From contig SOJX01000137.1 in NCBI GenBank assembly GCA_004376375.1, positions 1 to 44,796 on the forward strand: a DNA stretch of 44,796 bases, written 5' to 3'. This DNA is from Planctomycetota bacterium. GTDB taxonomy: Bacteria; Planctomycetota; E44-bin39. This document shows, piece by piece, positions 25,108-31,420 of the stretch. The first letter of the stretch is position 1. Each line of letters starts with the position of its first letter. The translations under genes and the position numbers were made by a program. The notes beneath the pieces were generated by a model. It was given only the letters and a program-made list of their open reading frames with translations, was not told where the DNA came from and did not search any database.

Positions 25108-26739
25108 CTACAAATCCTTAAACGACCCTCCGGTCGCCTGGGCAAGCGAAACGAGGATGGCGCGGCCGCGGCCGCGGAGGTAGAAGCCGAAGGCGTGAAT
25201 CCGCACTTTCTTTTTGCGTTTCGCAATAAGTTCAAGTACCGCGGCCACGAATGCATCGGCAGCCGCGGTCCTTCCGAACCTTCCGGTGGTGGGCTCGCCG
25301 TCGGTGAGGATATAAAGCGTATCGACCTCTTTATCGGACAGCGCGGCCTCGATGACGCCGAAAAGGTTGGTCAGGCCGCGGGGCTCCATGTCCTTGGCAA
25401 AATCGATCGCGTCCGCCTTGTTTTTCCGGGTCGCGGGATGCAGCTTCGTCTTCCACGGCGAAATCGCCGTGCTGAAGCTGAAAACGTTGAACTTGATGTC
25501 TTTGGTCAGGGTCTTGATGCAGCGGGTAAGCTCCTTCTTCGCCACTTCGATCTTCATGGCTTTGCCGGAAAGCTTGTCCAGGTCCGCGGTGGTGCGGCCC
25601 GTTATCTTTTTGCCGGTCGATTTTTCATACACCTCGCTCATCGACTGCGAGGTGTCGATAATGAAAATAATCTTGTTCGAATCGATCCCGGTGCCGAAAA
25701 AAGTCAGGGTGCCAGCGCCGCTGTAGGTCGGGGAAATCTCAATGGACGCGTAGCGGAAATCCTCTTTCGCTTTCTCCCACCACTCCTTCCACTTCGCAAT
25801 ATCGGTGCCGTGGTCCACGCCGCTGACCGCGGCCAGGACGCCCGCCACCGCAAGCTTTTCCTTGTCGGTCGCGTTCTTGAGCATCGAAAGCAGCCTGTCC
25901 ACGAAGGTGTAGTCGTCGGAAGCGGCGATAATCGCGGCAACGTAGTGGCGGATTTCCGCGTTTTCCGATTTGGCCAGCGGCAGCACTTCCCTGGCGACCT
26001 TTTTGTCGGCCATGCCGGCGAGCAGGTCGAGGCAGCGGAGTTTTATCTTGTCGCCGGATGATTTCAGGGCGGCAAGGATTTCCCGCCTGTATTTTTCGGG
26101 GTTGTTGCTGGCGGCAAGGATATCGGCTGCGAGCATGGCGACTTCGGGGTCGGGGTCCGACAACAGTTTCGCGATGGCCGCGATTCCGCGGGGCACCTGA
26201 AGCAACTCGAGCGCCTCGGCGGCCGCCATCCTGACCTCCGGGTTTTTGTCTTTCAGCGCTTTTTCCAGGAGAGGCGCAATCCGCTTGGCCGACTTGACGC
26301 GCTGCATCGCCGAGATGAGCAGCACCTTGCCGACCGCGCTCGACTTGCTCCTGAGAGCGAACGCGCTTTTGGCTATCGCGGGCAGTTGTTTCTCCATCGC
26401 GATGAACTTGCCCTTGATGAGGGACTGCAGCCCCTCATCGGCCGCGTATGCGATTTCGACAAGCGCCACACCGGCCTTGGCGCTCCCGATCTTTGCAAGC
26501 GCTTCAACAATTATCGTCTGCAGATAATTGCCATCCTTGTCGTCACCCAGGGCCTGGAATTCGCGCGCAAGGAATGTTGCGCTGCCTTTCGGTTTTTCAT
26601 CGCCGAACTTGCGCAGCACGGTCGCCCGCTCGGACATGCCCGTGGCGCTGCGGTATTCCCTGACAAGCGAATTCAGGTCAGCCGACGCAAACGAGGCCGT
26701 CAAAGCCACGAGCAAGGAAATCAACAGCAACTTTTTCAT
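25108..26739 (-). CDS. Secreted HEAT-repeat protein with C-terminal von Willebrand A domain
   Basis: This 543-aa protein has a cleavable signal peptide (residues 1-20, ...TASFASA). HEAT-like helix pairs run from ~50 to ~320 (VRMAAAEALELL, VAMLAADILAAS). A linker with KWKEWWEKAK follows, the same motif type as in the cytoplasmic HEAT protein 21792-23102. The vWA domain (~350-543) has a complete MIDAS: D362-T-S-Q-S, the Thr of GLTNLF and the Asp of LTDGEPT. Such domains bind ligands through a metal ion and mediate protein-protein contacts. Its likely site is the periplasm or cell surface. An array of heptamer repeats lies just upstream of the start. Confidence 0.88.
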   Translation of the reverse strand: MKKLLLISLLVALTASFASADLNSLVREYRSATGMSERATVLRKFGDEKPKGSATFLAREFQALGDDKDGNYLQTIIVEALAKIGSAKAGVALVEIAYAADEGLQSLIKGKFIAMEKQLPAIAKSAFALRSKSSAVGKVLLISAMQRVKSAKRIAPLLEKALKDKNPEVRMAAAEALELLQVPRGIAAIAKLLSDPDPEVAMLAADILAASNNPEKYRREILAALKSSGDKIKLRCLDLLAGMADKKVAREVLPLAKSENAEIRHYVAAIIAASDDYTFVDRLLSMLKNATDKEKLAVAGVLAAVSGVDHGTDIAKWKEWWEKAKEDFRYASIEISPTYSGAGTLTFFGTGIDSNKIIFIIDTSQSMSEVYEKSTGKKITGRTTADLDKLSGKAMKIEVAKKELTRCIKTLTKDIKFNVFSFSTAISPWKTKLHPATRKNKADAIDFAKDMEPRGLTNLFGVIEAALSDKEVDTLYILTDGEPTTGRFGRTAAADAFVAAVLELIAKRKKKVRIHAFGFYLRGRGRAILVSLAQATGGSFKDL

Positions 26740-26756
26740 TGAACCATTACCCCAAT

Positions 26757-26844
26757 AGTGGTTAGTGGTTAGTGGTTAGTGGTTAGTCGTTAGTCGTTAG
26801 TCAGTTTCTTTATATTTACTAACGCCTAACCACTAACGACTATT
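26757..26844. repeat. GTTAGTG heptamer hairpin array
   Basis: The left arm has about six GTTAGTG/GTTAGTC words (26757-26802). The right arm (26818-26844) has CCTAACCACTAACGACTA, its reverse complement. It lies between two divergent genes and uses the same word as 11429-11527. Confidence 0.8.
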
Positions 26845-26916
26845 CTATATCCGACTTGTCCGCTTCGCAACGGGAAAAGCGGAACAACCGACATATTGCA
26901 TAAGGGCAAAAAAGCC

Positions 26917-26945
26917 TTGCGGCGCACTGGTGGCCGTGCTAGCAT
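26917..26945 (+). promoter_or_regulatory. Probable promoter for the 26990 gene
   Basis: TTGCGG (26917-26922) and TAGCAT (26940-26945) are 17 bp apart, with a TG extended -10 (26937-26938). Confidence 0.4.
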
Positions 26946-26989
26946 GATTTACCGGGCCATTACAAACCGGGAAAGGAGTAAAGGAAATA

Positions 26990-27763
26990 ATGTCAGGACG
27001 GCTATTAATAATCCTTTTCTGCCTGGGCGCGGCCGCGCTTGGGTTGGTGCTCTGGCGGATTGCGGATATATCCTCGACCTCGAAAAACGAGCGCGCAGAA
27101 ACGGAGAACCGGCTCGCCAGGCTCGAGAGCAATGCCGGGCTCCCCTCCCCCGAACCCGACCCCGATGAAATCACTTTCGACAGGGCTGTCAAAGAAGCCG
27201 CGACGATAAGACGGCTTTCACGCCTCAGCAAACGCGTGAAAAAAAACGAGGAAGACATCCGGGCCCTGATACAAAGGCCGGCCGTAACGCAATCGAAAGG
27301 CAACGCCTCAGACACCGAGACGGACCTCGCCGCGCTTCTCAAATCAGTCGACAGAAAAAAACCCGACACGGATGAAATCATGTTCACGCCGGAGCAGTTG
27401 AAAACCGTCCGCGGGCTGCTCGAAAAGATGCGGGAAGAGGACCGCAAGAGGCGGATATCGAACTTCACGAACAACATCAAGCTGCGGATGCGCGACGAGT
27501 ACCTGAAATGGAAGGACGAGCTGCGCCTGACCCCGGAGCAGGAACGCGAGGTCGACGAATACCTCGACGAGACCCTGAAACGCGCCGTCGTGGCGTGGGA
27601 CAGCTACCTCGAGAACGGAAACATCGAAGCGCTCCGGAAAGAGATTCGCGAAGTCCGCAAATCCATGGACGAGAAAGCGCAGACCGTGCTCGACCCGACG
27701 CAGATTGAAAAGCTCAAGGAGCTCGACCCGCGCGGTTTCGGCGCAAGGACGAGAGACAGGTAA
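26990..27763 (+). CDS. Membrane-anchored coiled-coil protein with LTPEQ motif
   Basis: This 257-aa protein has an N-terminal membrane anchor (residues ~4-23) followed by coiled coil and a mainly helical C-terminal half. FTPEQL at ~134 and LTPEQEREVDEYLDETL at ~182 resemble the LTPEQ signature of Spy/CpxP-like periplasmic proteins, although the protein is otherwise too coiled to assign. A good ribosome-binding site (AAAGGAG) precedes ATG 26990. It is followed after a repeat hairpin by the PfkB-ferredoxin gene on the same strand. Function unknown. Confidence 0.8.
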   Translation: MSGRLLIILFCLGAAALGLVLWRIADISSTSKNERAETENRLARLESNAGLPSPEPDPDEITFDRAVKEAATIRRLSRLSKRVKKNEEDIRALIQRPAVTQSKGNASDTETDLAALLKSVDRKKPDTDEIMFTPEQLKTVRGLLEKMREEDRKRRISNFTNNIKLRMRDEYLKWKDELRLTPEQEREVDEYLDETLKRAVVAWDSYLENGNIEALRKEIREVRKSMDEKAQTVLDPTQIEKLKELDPRGFGARTRDR

Positions 27764-27874
27764 GATTTCGGATTGCGGATTTCGGATTTCAGATTTCGGA
27801 TTTTATCAATATGAAATCTGCAATCTGCAATCTGCAATCTGCAATCTGCAATCTGAAATCTGAAATCTGAAATC
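27764..27874. repeat. GATTTCG / ATCTGCA heptamer hairpin array
   Basis: The left arm (27764-27802) repeats GATTTCG/GATTGCG. The right arm (27811-27874) repeats ATCTGCA and ATCTGAA with exact period 7 and is its reverse complement. It fills the whole gap between the 26990 stop and the PfkB start, leaving 3 nt before ATG 27878. Confidence 0.85.
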
Positions 27875-27877
27875 AAA

Positions 27878-29071
27878 ATGACAAACGACAAACGACAATT
27901 TGACGTAATAACAATCGGGAGCGCGACGCAGGACGTTTTCGTAAGGAGCGAACTCGGGCAGGTAATCTCCATCCGCGACGCGCTGCACGAAAAAGAGCTG
28001 CTCGGTTTCGAGTACGGCGGCAAGATCAACGTCGACCGCATCGAGTTCGCGACCGGCGGCGGTTCGTCGAACGTTGCGTGTGCGCTGGCAAAACTCGGGC
28101 TTTCCATCGCTTTTCTCGGCAAGATCGGGAAAGACGAGGCCGGGAAAAACGTGCTTCTGGAAATGGAAGGCCTCGGGGTCGATATTTCAAACCACCTCAC
28201 AAGCGAAACGCACCGCACGGGTTATTCCGTGGTTATAAACTCCTTCGAAGGCGACCGTACGGTCCTCACCTACCGCGGCGCAAACGCCGAGATAACTGAA
28301 AGGGAATTTCCATGGGAAATTATTAAAAACACGCGCTGGGCTTACCTGACCAGCCTTCGCGGGATTTCGGTCACGATAATCGCCCGGCTGTTCAAGGAAT
28401 GCAAAAAACACAGAGTCAAAATCGCATGGAACCCGGGCAGCCAGCAGCTCGCGCAGGGGCACGAAGCGCTCAGGAAATACCTGAGACAGGCGGAGATTGT
28501 TTTCCTGAACAAAAACGAGGCGGCCCGGCTGACCGGCGTCGAGCCGGAACGCCGTTATATAGACCACGATAAATGCAATCTCTGTGAGGATTGCATCAAG
28601 GCCTGCCCGCAATCCATTTTCAGGCGCGACGAAGACCGCATCCGCACAATCCACGAGGATACGTGTACCCGCTGCGGCGACTGCCTCCCCGCGTGCCCGG
28701 AAAACGCGATAATCATGGAGCCGTGGGCGTGGAACGTCTCGGGCGCGTTTGAAAAACTCTCCGACACCGGCCTTACCGTAATAACCGACGGCGCGGGCGG
28801 CGTCCAGGCCTCCGACGGGAAAACGATTTATTCCTTCCCCGCGTTCGGCGCAAACGTTGTCGACACACTCGGCGCGGGCGACGGCTTCGGCGCCGGGTTC
28901 CTCGCCGGCTACATCTCCTCCGACGGCGATATCGAAAAAGCCATCCGCCTCGGCGCAGCCAACGGCACGTCCGTCGCCGAGCACATCGGCGCGAAGAAAG
29001 GGCAGCTTACAAAAAATTCTGTCAAAGAATTTATCGTCGAACGGACAAAAGATTATCACTTTATCAGATAG
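27878..29071 (+). CDS. PfkB-family sugar/nucleoside kinase with inserted 2x[4Fe-4S] ferredoxin domain
   Basis: This 397-aa protein has a ribokinase/PfkB fold: N-terminal VITIGSATQDV, the Gly-rich signature GGGSSNVACALAKLG (60-74), a WNPGS strand (~184), FLNKNEAARLTG (209-220), VITDGAGG (301-308) and the catalytic DTLGAGDGFGAGF (329-341), with base D335. These enzymes transfer ATP phosphate to a sugar or nucleoside hydroxyl. Between the NKNEA strand and the ATP-binding half sit two ferredoxin motifs: C233, C236, C239, C243-P and C263, C266, C269, C273-P. Each is complete for one [4Fe-4S] cluster. Both kinase halves are intact and the frame is continuous. Substrate unknown. There is no ribosome-binding site; a repeat array abuts the start. 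Confidence 0.92.
   Translation: MTNDKRQFDVITIGSATQDVFVRSELGQVISIRDALHEKELLGFEYGGKINVDRIEFATGGGSSNVACALAKLGLSIAFLGKIGKDEAGKNVLLEMEGLGVDISNHLTSETHRTGYSVVINSFEGDRTVLTYRGANAEITEREFPWEIIKNTRWAYLTSLRGISVTIIARLFKECKKHRVKIAWNPGSQQLAQGHEALRKYLRQAEIVFLNKNEAARLTGVEPERRYIDHDKCNLCEDCIKACPQSIFRRDEDRIRTIHEDTCTRCGDCLPACPENAIIMEPWAWNVSGAFEKLSDTGLTVITDGAGGVQASDGKTIYSFPAFGANVVDTLGAGDGFGAGFLAGYISSDGDIEKAIRLGAANGTSVAEHIGAKKGQLTKNSVKEFIVERTKDYHFIR
28559..28717 (+). other. Ferredoxin-like 2x[4Fe-4S] insertion inside the kinase
   Basis: This stretch encodes residues ~228-280: two CxxCxxCxxxCP motifs 30 residues apart, the spacing of bacterial 8-Fe ferredoxins. It lies in the loop after the NKNEA strand, where ordinary PfkB kinases continue directly. 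Confidence 0.9.
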
Positions 29072-29142
29072 TATGGATTGAGCGGGTGTTCAAGAGAGAA
29101 AACCCGAGACAGGCCTTGACGCATTGGCAGGATTGGCGATGC

Positions 29143-29661
29143 TCATTTTCTCAGTTTGCGCGGACGTTCAACCCCAAGTTTTTTCGCAATTAACTCGAAA
29201 CCGTTCTCATTCCTGTATCGCTCAATCCTTCTTCCAAGCCCCCGCAACGTTACTTTTTGCCATCCGCCGGAAACCTGATGGTGCCTTCTCAGGAACTTGG
29301 GCGTGAAGGTAAAGAACGCAGGCTCCTGGGCTCCCGTAAGGCCGCCGTCTTTACCTTGAAACTTGCCAATGTTGAGAAATACTCCTATCAGGAAATCGAA
29401 TGCGTCCAGAGATTCCAGCTTGAGCGGGAATCCAGGACCGCAATCGGTAGCATATCGGCTTTTTACCTGTATGCGAACTTGCGCCTTTTGGCCTTTACGC
29501 CGCTTATGGCGCGGGTCGGGGTGAATACATATCAGGTCATAGCCTTCGTTTCCAGGCGGGGCCTTATACGTAAGTATATTGCGCCTCATAAGGTGGCCCA
29601 TGACCAGGTATTCCGCGCTTGCAGAAACTACGGGAAGGCGAAGAATGGACATCTTTTTCAC
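29143..29661 (-). CDS. PD-(D/E)XK nuclease-like protein
   Basis: The chosen start, GTG 29661, gives 172 aa and has a GGGGG ribosome-binding stretch 4 nt upstream; ATG 29652 is an alternative. SASAEYLVMGHLMRRN (E17), GYDLI (D42) and RIQVKSR (Q65-x-K67) make the E...D...QxK core of the PD-(D/E)XK fold, as in group I intron-type endonucleases and related orphan proteins. The C-terminal half is basic (RRHHQ, RRIERYR, RPRKLRK), fitting nucleic-acid binding. No methylase or other restriction partner lies nearby, so a restriction role is unsupported. AGGGGGCTGA is duplicated just upstream of the start. Confidence 0.7.
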   Translation of the reverse strand: MKKMSILRLPVVSASAEYLVMGHLMRRNILTYKAPPGNEGYDLICIHPDPRHKRRKGQKAQVRIQVKSRYATDCGPGFPLKLESLDAFDFLIGVFLNIGKFQGKDGGLTGAQEPAFFTFTPKFLRRHHQVSGGWQKVTLRGLGRRIERYRNENGFELIAKKLGVERPRKLRK

Positions 29662-29696
29662 TCAGCCCCCTTTCAGCCCCCTTTCAATTGCATGAG

Positions 29697-29725
29697 ATAA
29701 TATTTAATTTCCGAAATACCGGCAA
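29697..29725 (-). promoter_or_regulatory. Probable promoter for the PD-(D/E)XK gene
   Basis: On the minus strand TTGCCG (29725-29720) and TATTAT (29702-29697) are 17 bp apart, about 36 nt upstream of GTG 29661. Confidence 0.45.
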
Positions 29726-29751
29726 GCGGCGCACATTCTCTGGACAAAACT

Positions 29752-31158
29752 TTATTCCATTAATTCTCTTGCCATCCCGATTGCGGAATCGCGGTCGGAA
29801 ATCTCGCCGTTGAGTTGTGCATCGTAGACTTCGGAAAGGACTTTTGAAAACTCCGGGCCGGGTTTGTGGCCCATGGCGATAAGGTCTTCGCCGGTGAGCA
29901 GCGGTTCGGGTTTCAGACCTTCGGCTTCCAGTTCTTCGTATTTCTTTATAAAATTAACTAATAATTCATGCGGCGGGATTGTAGGGGCAGGCCCCTGCGC
30001 CTGCCCGTTTTGCCGCGCCTGCCCGTTATCCGGGCGGCCGCGGGGGGCCGCCCCTACATCGCGTGGTGATTGCGATGCGGTAATATCGCATTCGAAAACC
30101 TGAAACAGCATTTGGATAAAAGGCGATGCAAATATCTTCTTCAACCCGGCCTTTGATTTTGAATCATAAACAAATCCCAGGTCGTGGTGCCGGATCAGCC
30201 ACACGACCGCGTCCCGCTCCGCATTCGAACACTTCAGGCGGCTGCAAATCTTCTTCGCAAGCTCTGCGCCTTTTTCGTCATGGCCGTCGAAACGCGACTC
30301 AACTTCCCCGGTCCACGTGGGCGCCTTGCCGACATCGTGAAGCAGGACGGCGAGAGCGAGTTCGTTTGACGGATTCTCAGGCAGCGCGGAAACGGCCGCG
30401 ACGGTATGAACGAACGCATCGCCTTCGGGGTGCTCGCCCGGCTTGTGCGTCACGCCGTGGAGCGCATGAACCTCGGGCAGGACATGCTCGAGCAACCCGG
30501 TTTCATCCAGCATCGTCAGCGCGCGGCCGGGATTCGGGCCCTCGAACATCTTTACTATCTCTTCGCGGATGCGCTCGGCGCTGACTTTCGTAATACTTGC
30601 GGCAAGCTCGCGGATAGCGTCGGCTGTTTTTTCGTCGAGGGTGAAATCGAACCGCGCCGCGAAACGGGGCGCGCGGAGCATCCGAAGAAAGTCTTCCCCG
30701 AACCTGTCACGCGGCTCGCCGATCGTGCGAAGGACTTTCGCTTTCAGGTCCTCCTGCCCGCCCACGTAATCGATAACCTTGTCGTCGATCGGGTCGTACA
30801 GCATGCCGTTTATTGTGAAGTCGCGGCGCAGCACGTCCTCCTTCGCCGAGGTGAACGCGACGGAGTCCGGGTGGCGGCCGTCGCTGTAGGTGGTCTCGGA
30901 GCGGAAGGTGGCGACTTCGACGTTTACTTCACCTTCGCGCACTATAATCACGCCGAACTTCGCGCCTACCGGAATGGATTTCTGGAACAGCTTCCGGACT
31001 TCATCGGGCAACGCGGACGTGGCGACGTCGTAATCGGAGGACCCGCTCCCCATCAGCATGTCGCGCACGCACCCGCCGGCAAAATACGCCTCATGCCCGG
31101 CATCCCGCAGACGCCGGACCACTCCAACCGCAACTTCGCGTGCGCTTTTCTCGCTCAC
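29752..31158 (-). CDS. cca: CCA tRNA nucleotidyltransferase / poly(A) polymerase family, with REPIN-encoded insertion
   Basis: This 468-aa class II nucleotidyltransferase has GGCVRDMLMG followed by DYDVAT (the DxD metal pair), RRDFTINGML, and EDFLRMLRAPRFAARF (motif D that selects C and A). An HD domain follows (LLHDVGK). These features fit the enzyme that adds or repairs the tRNA 3' CCA end; poly(A) polymerase is the close alternative. GTG 31158 overlaps the upstream TGA by 4 nt. Near residues ~367-393 a run rich in Gly, Gln, Arg and Pro (AAPRGRPDNGQARQNGQAQG) is encoded entirely by a palindromic repeat (29980-30058). It keeps the frame and sits between helices of the C-terminal region. Confidence 0.88.
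   Translation of the reverse strand: MSEKSAREVAVGVVRRLRDAGHEAYFAGGCVRDMLMGSGSSDYDVATSALPDEVRKLFQKSIPVGAKFGVIIVREGEVNVEVATFRSETTYSDGRHPDSVAFTSAKEDVLRRDFTINGMLYDPIDDKVIDYVGGQEDLKAKVLRTIGEPRDRFGEDFLRMLRAPRFAARFDFTLDEKTADAIRELAASITKVSAERIREEIVKMFEGPNPGRALTMLDETGLLEHVLPEVHALHGVTHKPGEHPEGDAFVHTVAAVSALPENPSNELALAVLLHDVGKAPTWTGEVESRFDGHDEKGAELAKKICSRLKCSNAERDAVVWLIRHHDLGFVYDSKSKAGLKKIFASPFIQMLFQVFECDITASQSPRDVGAAPRGRPDNGQARQNGQAQGPAPTIPPHELLVNFIKKYEELEAEGLKPEPLLTGEDLIAMGHKPGPEFSKVLSEVYDAQLNGEISDRDSAIGMARELME
29980..30058. repeat. REPIN-like element inside the nucleotidyltransferase gene
   Basis: The element starts TGTAGGGGC and ends GCCCCTACA. The left half is the hairpin GGGCAGG...CCTGCCC and the right half the hairpin GGGCGGCC...GGCCGCCC, in inverted orientation around a short spacer. 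GTAG next to a GC-rich hairpin is the hallmark of bacterial REP sequences, and two inverted REPs make a REPIN. Confidence 0.85.
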
Positions 31159-31355
31159 GAGTCCTGCACCTTTCCCGTCTCATCATCCGGGTCAATCCCG
31201 AGCCTCGCCCGGACCTCGGCGCATTTATCGTATTTACCTACGTTGGTGTTGAAACGTTCGCAGATAAGGCCGCCGAACTTGTAGCACTGTTCCTCGGGGC
31301 CCGGGAAGCGGGCGTGTTTACAGCGGATGCAGATTAAAGTCTGTTCATGCGTCAT
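31155..31355 (-). CDS. Small cysteine-rich protein coupled to the nucleotidyltransferase
   Basis: This 66-aa protein has cysteines at 9, 12, 24, 32 and 45 (CIRC, then QC, IC and KC), compatible with a small zinc-binding knuckle. Its TGA overlaps the GTG of the nucleotidyltransferase gene (GTGA), implying coupled translation. There is no clear ribosome-binding site, and a tandem array lies just upstream. Role unknown. Confidence 0.7.
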   Translation of the reverse strand: MTHEQTLICIRCKHARFPGPEEQCYKFGGLICERFNTNVGKYDKCAEVRARLGIDPDDETGKVQDS

Positions 31356-31363
31356 GCGTCATT

Positions 31364-31420
31364 CAATTTACAATTGTAAATTTTCAATTGACAATTGAAC
31401 GACGCTTGACGCTTGACGCT
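31364..31420. repeat. AATTG inverted words plus TTGACGC heptamers
   Basis: CAATTTACAATTGTAAATT and TTCAATTGACAATTG form overlapping inverted repeats, followed by three TTGACGC-type words. The final word carries the TAG stop codon of the 31419-33122 gene. Confidence 0.7.

Noticed and set aside
26845..27480. 211-residue minus-strand frame, Ser-rich
   Set aside because: Opposite the membrane-anchored coiled-coil gene, which has a good ribosome-binding site and a membrane helix; the Ser-rich sequence is typical of antisense to Glu/Arg codons.
28559..28717. Ferredoxin segment as an assembly chimera
   Set aside because: The reading frame is continuous, both kinase halves are complete and base composition does not change at the borders; long-read confirmation would settle it.
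29143..29661. Restriction-modification system
   Set aside because: No methyltransferase or specificity gene lies nearby; only a lone nuclease-like core is present.
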